This document shows positions 23,048 through 33,180 of a DNA stretch of 64,000 nucleotides, piece after piece; position 1 is the first letter of the stretch, and each line of letters starts with the position of its first letter. The notes below the pieces were generated by a model. The model had not been told where the DNA came from, ran no database searches, and saw only the letters and a list, made by a program, of their open reading frames with translations. Both the position numbers and the translations under genes were made by a program. Location of the stretch: positions 55,061,267-55,125,266 of the forward strand of contig OX235270.1 in the NCBI GenBank assembly GCA_944472135.2, written 5' to 3'. The stretch is from Trichobilharzia regenti. Taxonomy: Eukaryota > Platyhelminthes > Trematoda > Strigeidida > Schistosomatidae.

Positions 23048-23458
23048 CAAGGTATTACTAGTCAGAGTGAAGGTATAAAATCTTTAGGGATTTGTGAGGA
23101 AGAACCCAAATCATCTACTGCTGTTATTAAAGAGTTTGAAAATGATGAAGTCGACCAGATAGATGATGGTAAATTGAATATTCGTGATAATGATCATGAT
23201 ACTTCACAGTTGTCTTTGGTTGATCATTATGAGATGAGGGATATGCCTACTACTGCTAAGTTAAATAAAGGTTCTGTACAACTACAACGTGAAGTAGAAT
23301 TGAACGCAGATGCAGTTCCAAAAGGTGTGCATACTTGTGAGACCGTCAGTGTGATTGATCAGCGTGTAGCCCACCTATCATCAGATGATAGTGCCAAACC
23401 CGAACTAGTAGTGAAAGACAGCAGTGGTGGTAATCTTGCAGTCAGACAACTATCTTAA
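23048..23458 (+). pseudogene. BEL/Pao gag-pol continuation after a nonsense codon, unit 1
   Basis: The frame continues from gag without shift for 136 codons to a TAA at 23456. The composition is acidic and polar (EEEPKSSTAVIKEFENDEVD), with no recognised domain. It probably represents the linker between gag and protease that was read through before the TAA at 23045 arose, or a decayed remnant. Confidence 0.6.
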
Positions 23459-23521
23459 AGCCGAACAACAACAGCTTCTGATCCACCGCTAAGTTCATCA
23501 ACTGGTATCAATCAGTCGTCG

Positions 23522-24550
23522 TTGGTGTTGTCATCCACAATGAGAAGGACGCTCATTAACTCCGGTATCTTGTGCAATGACTATGATAGTATTGGTGCAT
23601 TTGAAAAGACGAAAGATATTGCTCGCTTTAGAGAGGATAAGTCAAGTGTAAACAAAAGAGTAATTGTTAAATTGACTTGCATGAATAAAAGCATTTCTAG
23701 TTTGGAGTTACTATTTAAATGTTATTCTCTTTGGTGTAAATTACTCTGTTTCTACGCTTGGTTGACAAGATACGTCGTGTCTTTGTTCGTCATCTATATT
23801 CTACGATACAATAATATGGGCGTGATACCGTTCAGACTTGAGAATATAGCGGATAGAAGGAAATCAGCAAATGAACTCTGCGACGATGCCAGCCATAGAG
23901 GTGGGCTATGGGAAAGACTTATAGGAATTATCAAGCGTATTTTAAGCTCCATAATTAAAAACCAGAGTTTGAATGACGAAACGCTGGAGACATTTTTTTG
24001 TGAAGCTGAACGAATATTAAATGACCGGCCGCTATCACCTGTGAGGGACGACGTCAAGGATTTTGATGTGTTAACCCCAAATAAATTATTGTTATTGAGA
24101 GGCAACCCTGGCATAGAGGACTCAAGCGGGGAAGGAATACCTACGATTAAAAGATGGAAACAAGCCAGGCACATGAAAGATATATTTTGGAAAAGATGGC
24201 TAAAGGAGTATGTTCTAACACTGCAAACCAGAGACAAGTGGAAAAAGTTGTGCCGAAACTTACAGGTTGGTGACATAGTATTAGTAGCAGATAAATGTGT
24301 CACAGGTAGATAGCCTTTGGGAGTGGTAGATAGGCTACTCTGTAGTGGTGACGGATTGGTGAGGACGGTTGAGGTGAGAACAAGTTGTGGTATGTTGGTG
24401 CGAGATATTAGGAAACTGTGTCTGCTGGAAGGTGCTGAGATTCGAGAGTCGGAGGATGAACCACTTGACGATTTTAATAATAATAATAATAATGATTTAC
24501 TTTATTCCAAAAACAGTACTTGTGATACAGATTGGAATTTTCAGCATTAA
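23522..24550 (+). pseudogene. BEL/Pao integrase C-terminal part, unit 1 (internally deleted pol)
   Basis: The frame is the same as gag. Residues 69-90 (SLWCKLLCFYAWLTRYVVSL) match the segment ahead of the integrase zinc domain. From residue 124 the SHRGGLWERLIGIIKRIL block begins, next to the last catalytic Glu of Pao integrases. CEAERILNDRPLSPV, LTPNKLLLLRGNPG and FWKRWLKEYVLTLQTRDKW follow (DUF5641 region), with VGDIVLVADKCVTGR to the end. A TAG at 24311 stands where the family has Trp (before PLGVVDRLL), after which the frame goes on to KLCLLEGAEI. Protease, reverse transcriptase, RNase H and most of the integrase core are missing, so this is a deletion derivative that could only move with help. 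Confidence 0.85.
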
Positions 24551-25648
24551 TCACAATATTGCATCTAATTTCCTCAAATTATAAATAAAAATTAATCACA
24601 CAGAAAAATTTCCACATTTACAATAGAGGTAGTGTCAAAAACATGCAGCATATAAAATGGAAATAGCAATAATAATGATAACAGCTAGGGTAGTAATAAT
24701 AATAATAATACAAGTGAAAATTGCCGTTGGCTTGTGTCACACAGTATTGGCAATGTGGTATAGAAATCCTAACATGTTTAAAAATATTGAATATAATGTT
24801 CTTTCTACATGATATGGTGAAGGAAAAAAACATAGATTACAGCCGTCATGGAGATAAGTTGGTGTTTGCAATTATGAGAGTAAAACAGAGAATTAACAGG
24901 ACCATAAATATAATAGAAGTAATAAAAGTAAAACTTGAAGGTATGTAAGGATGGATGGAGGAAATTGTTTATTTACTAGATGAAAAAAGGTTAGTTAATT
25001 CTTGCCTGACACTATTTTCATCACATAAAATACGTGCCAAGTATGGTATCATAGAATTCTTATACTTAGACGTGCGAGCATACAGTTTTCTGAAGTTACT
25101 CCTTGTTCTACCTGAGGAGATGCAAGGTGAAAGGAAGCTGAGGGTAAAGCGGATGCTCCAAGTCAGACAAAATCCCTTTAGCAAATTTATTGCATGAAGT
25201 CAAGTAGGCCTATCGACAACGACGTTAACTATGTGGTCCACTGGGACACCACTCACTCTACTGACAGTCTTCAGTATTCTACGAATTGTGACATAGTCTT
25301 TTTTAAGCAAACCAGGAAAGAATAAGGGTGAGCAATAAAGAAGAATAGGTAGGATGCAAGAGTTTACGAACTGTAGGATGAGGGGTTGAGTTATACCCGA
25401 GTGTCTTAACTTCTTAATGTAAAATGTCAAGCGGAATATTTTACTGGAGATTGCTAAGACATGGGAAGACCAGGAGAGATCAGAAGAGAGAATGAGTCCA
25501 AGATACTTAATTTCTGATTTGATTCCAATATCATTGTCGACAATTTTACAAGTGTCATGAGAATCGATGACTTCTCTTAACTGTCGTTTACATCTTAAGC
25601 TGAAATCAACAGTTTGACACTTAGAATCTAGGGCGTCAACCTGAGAAG
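24475..25648 (-). mobile_element. LINE 3' fragment inserted in BEL/Pao element, unit 1
   Basis: The minus strand reads LRHSGITQPLILQFVNSCIL, YCSPLFFPGLLKKDY, and further on SGRTRSNFRKLYARTSKYK with NSMIPYLARIL, the C-terminal part of a Jockey/CR1-like reverse transcriptase ORF. A ~450-bp 3' region with two TAA-type runs follows, ending in (ATT)n at 24475-24494. The insertion sits between the integrase and the 3' non-coding part of the BEL element. Confidence 0.75.
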
Positions 25649-26385
25649 AGTTGTTGGCGTACTGTTGTAAGTCCTACAATTCTTCAAGGGGTAGTGCATC
25701 GGTGAGCAGCCCAATGTGCTTAGAGTGTTGTTTTGTACATATGATCATGTTGTATGTATCGATTTGTTATCATCTCTCACCTATCTGTTGATTAATTATA
25801 TTTGTGTTCGAACCTTTCTCCTCTTGGATCATCAACCTGAGAAGGAGTGTAGACGTACTGCTGTAAGTCCTATAGTTCTTCAAGGGTAGGTCGTCGAGGC
25901 GGAATCCACAACAAGTGATGTATTGATTGTACATACATTTGTGTTAAAAAATTGAATGGGTTCCAATTCATCTAATTGTTGGTTTATTTATGGTTGTCGC
26001 ATTGTGTGAATCATATTGTAATGTTATTTTAAGTACTTCTTAAGTCGTTTCTAGTCTTCTAAACTTGTGAACGAATCGAGTGATGTTAGAGTCATTGTTT
26101 GCGATTTAATATGCCGGGGAGGGGATTGTGCCAGAGTTATATAAAGCAACCAACACTTCGTGAACCAGATCAGTGGTGATACTGTCTACAGAGAGTGTAG
26201 ATTCCACGCGCCGGGGAGAGCGTGTCGGTGTGATGTGGTGTGCTTGCTGTGTGTTGGGCTTTTTGTCTTGCTTTTCGATTTTAGCCTAGTCCTGGTTAAC
26301 TCAGGTTCCCGCATTGGCAGTTCAGTTGATGGTTATGGGCGCTATGAAAAAAAGGGATGGACCCTTTTCTGCCGGAAAGTTTCAT
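25636..26385 (+). mobile_element. BEL/Pao 3' region with ~196-bp tandem repeats and polypurine tract, unit 1
   Basis: Two ~196-bp modules start at 25636 and 25832, each with GAGAAG…GTACTG…GTAAGTCCTA…TTCTTCAAGGG. The same modules occur at 30327-30880. Further on, the motif GCCGGGGAG appears twice (about 26112 and 26209), and the stretch ends in GGGATGGACCC followed by a purine-rich tract as at 31415-31448, where the LTR follows. Here the LTR is absent, so the element is broken at about 26385. Confidence 0.65.
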
Positions 26386-26640
26386 TGGAGGTAAAAACTG
26401 AACGTTTGTTTTTGGAACTGGTAGCCATTGTTGGGCAACTCGAAGGCGCGAATGGTTCGATCGTGTGCAAGTTCGAAGAGGACGACCAAAAACGAATAAA
26501 AGTACTCCATAGATTTGTCGAAAATATTTGTTTATAGACTTTTACTGTTCTCAGCTTTAATTGCAACACAATATAACTTCTTTCTTGCAATAGTGGTGTT
26601 TTGGAGTTAAAATCGAAGAAAGTACATAGTTTTATCGGTG
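26386..26640. other. Unassigned sequence between BEL and Gypsy remnants, unit 1
   Basis: Open frames exist on both strands but no domain was recognised. It probably belongs to one of the flanking elements. Confidence 0.4.
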
Positions 26641-26865
26641 CGGAGCGTCTTCGTAACAATAGGAACTTAGGGATAAGTTCCTTGACAACATGAATGTGTT
26701 CGAGACGAGCGTCAGGGATAAGAAAGGTGCCAAGTGGGCTTTTGTTGTGTCTCACTACCTTGCACTTTTGGCAAGCTCAGTACGTGTGAGCCCATTCCCT
26801 TACTTCTTTATTAATACCAGGCCAACAAAACTGACTAGTTACGAGCTTGACGGTACGAGAGGGTG
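26641..26865 (-). pseudogene. Ty3/Gypsy integrase remnant, zinc-domain end, unit 1
   Basis: The minus strand reads VKLVTSQFCWPGINKEVREW, then CQKCKVVRHNKSPLGTF and PDARLEHIHV, the end of the HHCC zinc domain and the start of the core of a Gypsy-type integrase. There are stops and a frameshift. A LINE tail (26866-27055) separates it from its first half. Confidence 0.75.
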
Positions 26866-27055
26866 ATTATATATATTTCTTCATGTTTATGCAGGAACAT
26901 ACCAATTGTACAGGCATGGATAAGTTATTATATAAATTACACAAAATTTGATGTATAATGGATTTACAGTTTGGTTGTTCTCTCTGGCATCAAAGTCAGT
27001 CGGAACAGTCTGCTATAAAGTTTGTTTGTGTAGCACATAAAGAGATATAGAAATA
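26866..27055 (-). mobile_element. 190-bp LINE 3'-tail insertion, unit 1
   Basis: It is nearly identical to 58914-59101, which is the 3' end of the LINE at 58905-63216. It is in the same minus orientation and ends in the same AT-rich tail, so this is best read as an extremely 5'-truncated copy of that LINE, inserted between HPGIRT and VKLVTSQF of the Gypsy integrase. Confidence 0.75.
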
Positions 27056-27560
27056 TAGTTCGAATACCTGGGTGGGGTAAGCCATGCAACGTATTGAAGA
27101 CGTTACGGCGATAACTTTTAGGCACTATGGAGCGAGGAGTACTCGTGGAAGTGTAACACATATTAGTATCTCCTCCCATACCTCTGGGTTCCACGACTAA
27201 TTGCAGTGTTGTTTTCTACAACTTATGCTGAAGTTCGGTATTTTCTTTCTGAAGAGGAGCCAGTTTCAAGAGGTCTATGGCATCAGCGAGAAGGAAAATC
27301 CACTGAATAGGTTTGCGTAAACCTACGTTCAGATAGACGTATTTCCTACCAAACTTTGCAATTAGTTTTCCATTTGCAGCCTATAAGTTGAAGGTAGATC
27401 CTTTCTGTCGATCTGCCGCTGTAGCAGGATGAACGTTGACTTCGGCGCCTGTGTCGACTAAGTACTGTGTCTGATTGATTGCATCGCGAATATAAAGTAC
27501 GCGGCTAGCCCCACCGGCAGCGGTTGACGCTAACGCCTGCCAGCAGAATAGTTTCCCATA
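27056..27560 (-). pseudogene. Ty3/Gypsy protease joined to integrase start, unit 1
   Basis: The minus strand reads GASRVLYIRDAINQTQYLVD then TGAEVNVHPATAADRQKG, an aspartic protease with the DTG active site. AANGKLIAKFGRKYVYL follows, and then directly the integrase zinc-domain start VPKSYRRNVFNTLHGLPHPG. Reverse transcriptase and RNase H, which should lie between, are missing. Stops are present. The ORF at 26964-27194 covers only the integrase part. Confidence 0.78.
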
Positions 27561-28355
27561 GTCTCTGAGATATTACCAAATGTACAGGGTTTTCGACTAC
27601 ATTTCGCTTCTCGGGCATAGGTGTTGTGGTACCAAAACCAGTCGGGGTATTTTAGTGAATGTGGCTTGGATTTTGACCCACCACGTGTGTTTCGCCATAG
27701 GAGGGAGTTAGGATGACTATAGGAGCAATTGAGGCATATTTGACCTAATTAGCTGCCTGATGGAGCTGCATAACTCTATCACTGCAGCGTCCCTACTCGA
27801 AGTCTGCTCGGCAACTGAGCATATCTGAGCAACTGGCCGTTTAGTTATTTCAAGAATTTTATCAGCAGAGGTAGCTAAGTCGTCTAAAATATACCCTGAA
27901 GTGTCACCCGAACAGCCTGAACTGACTATGTCATTTTGGAAAAGAAAAGTTCTCTGAAAAGTCCTTCATCGAACTGACGTTGATCAATAACTACCCCCAT
28001 TTTTTTAAGCATTCTCACAGCCAACTGATCACCTAACCCCATGTCGTGAAATATTTGTTCGAGGCGCCGCCGATCCGTGAGTACGCTTCTCCTTAGGAGG
28101 GTTGCTTTATGCAACTCATAAAAGTTAATTGCCTCTGGTCTCGACATCTGCACAGTTACACACTTGCTGAATTCAGGCGTTAGGACGTGAACAACTGCAA
28201 GAAACTGTGAAGGTTGATCATTTAACCCCTCGTCTGCTAAAATCAGACTCAGCTATCAGAAACCATGATTCTGCATTATCTGGCCGAAATGGTGTGAGCT
28301 GAATGGTTTCGGTAGTTGGGAGAATACAGATGGCCTTAGGAGTATGATCACTCAT
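27561..28355 (-). pseudogene. Ty3/Gypsy gag remnant, unit 1
   Basis: It starts at an ATG (28355) with MSDHTPKAIC and contains LTPFRPDNAESWFLIAESDF, the start of a Gypsy gag. A stop and frame changes follow, then DRRRLEQIFHDMGLGDQL and RQFDEGLFRELFFSKM at 27926-28153, and decayed sequence to the protease. Related gag proteins carry a LPP…WF…FR block and a LRELFL block in this order. Confidence 0.75.
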
Positions 28356-29344
28356 GACGAAATATAGATGGTTTGAAAATAGTGCAAGAACAAAACTAAA
28401 ACGGGAACGAACTCACCGGATGAAATTCGCGGTAGGGCTCGCCAGTTTAGAGGCTGAGAGTGTCGACGTTCACGGACAGTACGAAGTATACTAACACAAT
28501 ATCTAATACCCACGACTTCTATAGTGTTCGTTTCACATAGACCAAAGGCAAAGCAAAACACCAGAGTTGATCTTCCAAATTACGAGTTATATTTCGGGAC
28601 CGAATCGGAGTGCGGGATGATTGCTTAACTGGCTAGGGATAGTGCACGAACGAATGAACGTGACACGATGGCGTGCCAGATGGCGTGGATGCTTAACTGG
28701 AAGCCTTCAGCTGAACAAGTTGACTTATATAATGAGGGGCAGCATCCAATGTTCAGTGATGAATGCTGTGGCCAATAATTCTAAGGAAATACCTACCGCT
28801 TAAAAACTATATGATAACTTTGTAAAGTTTACTTTTAATGTAACAAGTTGTAGTATATTGCTTTAAGTCTAAATTTTAATCATTCATAAACTTTGCGTGG
28901 GAAATATAAAAGTTTGCGTTATTAGAAGATAAGTAAGTGACAGTAAACACTAGACACCAAAGTTGAATGACTTTGATTTGACCAATCAGAAAGCTCAGCA
29001 TTATATATGGTTGCTAATGGTAATCCTTGTTGAAAATGTATCGTAGATTTGGGTTTTGACTTCTCAGTGGAAATTGCGTTGATAGGGAGGAATAAAACAT
29101 GAATATGTGGAGGGATAATGACTCTACTAAAGTGTTTCCGGGCTATTGATGTTTATGCATTCGGATGCAACCACTTTACACGAGGAAGTCTGCATAAGTT
29201 AGTAAGTCGTACATGATTAGTGATATTTCGACGCTTAACGAAACCAAAGCTCTGCCTTGGTAATATATTGTGTATATGAAACCAGTATCTGCATCAACCG
29301 GAGAAATAGATAATACATTGACTTGATATTTCTATAACCAACTG
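28356..29344 (-). mobile_element. Probable Gypsy leader and 5' LTR region, unit 1
   Basis: It lies upstream of the gag start and has no coding similarity. The LTR edges could not be fixed because the second LTR is not in the window. The whole stretch recurs inverted at 57076-58061. Confidence 0.35.
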
Positions 29345-29690
29345 TAAATGCCCAGGTCTAACTACACTGGACTTCACACTGTCCTTGGAAGACTTTCAGG
29401 AACTATGCTCAATAACCAACACAAAAAACCAGAACACAAATTGGTGACTCAAGAACCCTTTATTCTCGCACCAACACAGAGCCAACCATTTGGTTATTGT
29501 AAACAAAGTCTAAGAATAAATGTCACAAAAATAAATCACGATAATACCTCTGATATTTTTTCTGTCTTCCAACGAACAGCGAACGATGGAAGCATGACTC
29601 CAGTATCGATGACTTCCGCCAAAATATAGAGTTGAGTTTGAGCAAACAAACATGAATTGATGGTTCAACCTTCAACTACATTACCACTAA
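29345..29690 (-). mobile_element. Diverged BEL/Pao LTR, minus orientation, unit 1
   Basis: It matches the LTR at 21469-21775 in inverted orientation with clear divergence: the start GTTGAAGGTTGAACCATC is at about 29682, and the right half holds CCAGAACACAAATTGGTGAC. The neighbouring gag fragment is in plus orientation, so this part has been rearranged. Confidence 0.65.
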
Positions 29691-29942
29691 CTCTACGACA
29701 GCCTGGGATTAGCTTTGGCGGCACGGGTTGAAAACGAAACGAAGTCGATTTTCCCGTGCAACCTGGAGGACAACTGTACAATTCAATAGCTATACGGCCT
29801 GGTTCAGACAATGAGTGTATATATATATAACATTTAACAGTTGAAACATTATTAACTCGTAGACAATCTACGATTTGATATTATATCAAACTTGAAATTG
29901 CCTGTAAAACTGGCATGCATTTTCATGTAAATTTATGTTTAT

Positions 29943-30326
29943 ATGAGAATACACATTATTATTATAAGCGTTATTTGGAACTTTCTGGAATTTTGGTTGC
30001 GTTCAATGATCCCTGGGTCAAAGAAGAGACAGAGCGTCTCGGAAGCAAACAGGAATGTAAGTCGTGTTGACTTATCTGGCACTTGTAACGATGTGTCTGA
30101 TCTTAAGCATGACATGGTTGATGCTACTGTTTCGCCGTCTAGGGATAATAGGAATATCAAACTCCCTAACTATGAACCTCGGTATTTCGACGGAAACCCA
30201 GCTGACTATTTACAGTTTGCAAGGTAGTTTGAAATCATGTTGAGTAGGTTTTTATTAAATGATGAAATGAAGTTGATGTATTTGATGAGGTATTACACTG
30301 AAGTTGCTTCAAGAGCTATATAGTGC
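29943..30326 (+). pseudogene. BEL/Pao gag N-terminal fragment, unit 1
   Basis: It encodes IPGSKKRQSVSEANRN, then LKHDMVDATVSPSRDNRNIK and YFDGNPADYLQFAR, homologous to residues 1-72 of the gag at 21932 but clearly diverged. A TAG and frame loss follow before the fragment runs into the tandem repeats. It belongs to a second, older BEL/Pao insertion of the same family. Confidence 0.8.
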
Positions 30327-30880
30327 TGTAAGTCCCACAATTCTTCAAAGGGCAGCGCATCAATGAGCAGCCCAATGTGCTCGGTGTGTGATTTTGTACA
30401 TATGTTGATATTGTATATACTGAATTGATATCATCTGTCATCTAGCTGTTGGTAATTCTGTCTGTGTCCGGACGACTTCCACTTGTATCATCAACCTGAG
30501 AAGGAATGTAGGCGTACTGCTGTAAGTCCTACAGTTCTTCAAGGGTAGTTTGTCGTGCCAGAATCCACAACATTTGATGTAGTGATTGTACATATGTTTG
30601 TGTTAAATAATTGTGTGAGTTCCAATTATCGTAATTGTTGGTTAATCTTGTTTGTGTCCGGACATTCCACAACTTACAATCGTCAACGTGAGAAGGGTCT
30701 CAGGCGTACTGGTGTAAGTCCTGCGATTCTTCAAAGGAATTTCATCAAGACATGATCCGCTAGGTTATTTGTACTGTTTGTATATACGTGTGGTGTGTCA
30801 TATCAATTTGTGATTTTGGATTCATTGTGTTTACTCGTTGTTTTCGTACCTTGTTTTTATTGCATAATTTTGTTAAATTT
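30327..30880 (+). repeat. ~192-bp tandem repeats of the BEL/Pao 3' region, unit 1
   Basis: Three modules with GTAAGTCC…ATTCTTCAA at about 30329, 30522 and 30713 (a period of about 192 bases), homologous to the two modules at 25636-26030. Confidence 0.75.
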
Positions 30881-31475
30881 TTCGTCGTGATTATTTCTGA
30901 AGTTGTTTCGAGTCTTCTACATCCGTGAATGAATTGATTGATGTTAGAGACAACAGTTGGGTCGTATACGCCGGGGAGGCTAGGCTATTGCTGAGAATGA
31001 AATGCATACGGAGATAATTGTTAGTTGCGGTCCCACACGCCGGGGAGCGAGAGTGTAAACGACTGAGGCTCGCATACGTCACCGTTACTAGAACTAAGGC
31101 AGAATGAGTGACAAGTGATTGCAGTGGTAATTGGTAGTGAGTGAATAAGAGGATGTGCGTAGAGTATCGTGAGGTGCTGCCATGGTCACGTTGCATTCTG
31201 CAAGAGTCACTCTAGCAAGTGGTGATTGTGTTGCAAGAGGATGTGTCAAGAGGATGCCTTTAACTGGAAGGCACAGGTTGTCATTGATGTGTGAGATTGT
31301 GCTGTGAGTATGCTTGTGGTGTGTTGGCTTTTCTGTTTGTTTTCCATTTCAGCTCTGTCCGTGTGACCCAGGTTCTCGCAGCGGCATCCAAGTCAACGTG
31401 TATTGGTCGTGATGGAAAAAGGGATGGACCCCTTTTTCGGTGGGGAGTGTCAATGTAGTTGAAGATTGAACGATT
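30881..31475 (+). mobile_element. BEL/Pao 3' end, polypurine tract and LTR start, unit 1
   Basis: It contains two GCCGGGGAG motifs (30970, 31032) and ends in GGGATGGACCCCTTTTTCGG, then GTGGGGAG directly before TGTCAATG at 31449, the LTR start. Only about 26 bases of this LTR match the others before unrelated sequence begins. Confidence 0.65.
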
Positions 31476-31544
31476 AAGCATAACCATTAATTTCGAATCC
31501 TCATCGTGCACGAATCCACATACGTTCGAGTAGCACTCCGGTGA

Positions 31545-31858
31545 GCCACGTCTCGTAAACCGTTAATGCCCAGCTCATGCTGCACTCGGGCTCACGCTGT
31601 TCCCTGAAGTTTCTCAGAAACGCTTAGTACTAACGGACGCAAAAACCAAAACACCAATTGGCGACTCGATGATTCTTTATTGTAACACCAACATATAAAC
31701 AATCTTACAACTAGGGTTTCTGACGGTTTTCTGCTGACTTCTTTCTGAACAGCGACCGATGAGACGATGACTGGTGTATTGATGCCTCCGCGAAAATTGG
31801 GGAAGTTGGGTTTGAGCAAACAACCATGAATTGATCGTTCAATCTTCAACTCCATTGA
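31545..31858 (-). mobile_element. BEL/Pao LTR, minus orientation, unit 1
   Basis: It is the near-identical inverse of the LTR at 21469-21775, so a reading frame across it encodes the same accidental peptide. It starts TGTCAATGGAGTTG at 31858. It stands head to head with the LTR fragment at 31449-31475, with 70 bases between. Confidence 0.8.
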
Positions 31859-33180
31859 CAATGCTTTTTAACAGAACAAATAATCTATGGATCTGATGGG
31901 CTACAAAGGTTACTGCCTTCCTAAATAAAGCCTTTTTAAGCAGCCACTGAAGAGTGGGAAGTCTTTGCCTTCTGAAGGTTGGGAGATAGCTGGGGCAGGT
32001 ATGAACATCTTCAGGATGGTTAAAACCTACCTACTCAGTTTCAGAGATCCTCTTTGAAATCTCTGGCGATGAGACTTAAGAATCGTCTAAGATAGGCAGC
32101 AAAGTATGGATTTCCTGGATAATATCCTTAAGAGGGTGACAGCCAGTAGTTAAGAAACTATCGTGACATTCCTAGTGTCGAAACAAACGTAGTCACTGTC
32201 ATATTTGCTTACAGCTATAGAGTCGATCCTTCTGGATGAAGTTTATTTTATGTGAAGAAGTTGTATTCGTACCTGCTTATATAAGTTGATGGTTAGTACA
32301 TTTTCTTTATGAGGAGTTAAATTTGAAAGCCGAAGCACGTGAAATATGCAGAAGAAGAGCGTGGGCTTAATAGTGTCTACTGTTTGTCTGATATATGCAG
32401 TTAGGTGTCCTTCTGAAGTAGCAAATTCACACCATATACTTGCATTCAGGCAGTTTGTATGTAAGCTCCGGCATTCACGTAGGTTTTAGTTTTACTTCTT
32501 TTTGGTCACTAATTTGTTTTATGGGAGCCATTCAAACTCACGAGTCTTGGAAATACAGAGCTATCTTACGCATAAGGCTGGTTCTCATATTTCCTCACCA
32601 TCATATCCTACGAGCAGTAATCACCACCTTTCCACCTCTATAATGTGCAAGGTCCTGGCGAAATGCTTCTTTCTATTTCTATTATTACATGTCACGTAGA
32701 CAGTTTTACGTTCATTCGTTGACTCATTTGGATTCATGGCATGAACAACTACTTTCAGAAGACCATCATGTATGTCTCATTTGTTACAGAATTGTGGCGA
32801 AAAATAATAAAAATGCAAGGAAATTAGACGATCATAGTCTACCTTTTGTATAAAAGTAAGTCCAAATGCAAAAAACTACGTAATGGTGCAGCACTATACA
32901 CATACACATATAGAAACAGTAAGTTATAATATATGGTTCAGGATTATTTACGTACACCCTTATGCAGTCCTCAGAGACACTTTAATACCATCAATTTTCA
33001 GGTGACTTACTACTGGAATTCTTAAATCACTGAAGTGCTCACAAAACAATGTTATGGGGATATGTGCAAAAATACTTGATTTGAGAAGTAAATAAAAAAC
33101 TGAATGTGAATGGGTGCCTTGGGTTGCGAGAACAATTATAGTGAAAGTAGAGTTAAAGATGGAGTACATAAATTTCGGGG
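31859..33180. other. Unassigned, possibly the 3' part of the CR1-like LINE, unit 1
   Basis: No coding similarity recognised. It lies on the 3' side of a minus-strand LINE fragment and may be its 3' non-coding region. Confidence 0.35.

Noticed and set aside
30327..30880. Spaced repeats considered as a CRISPR-like array
   Set aside because: The period is about 192 bases and the modules are similar along most of their length, with no short identical repeats and unique spacers. The setting is eukaryotic.
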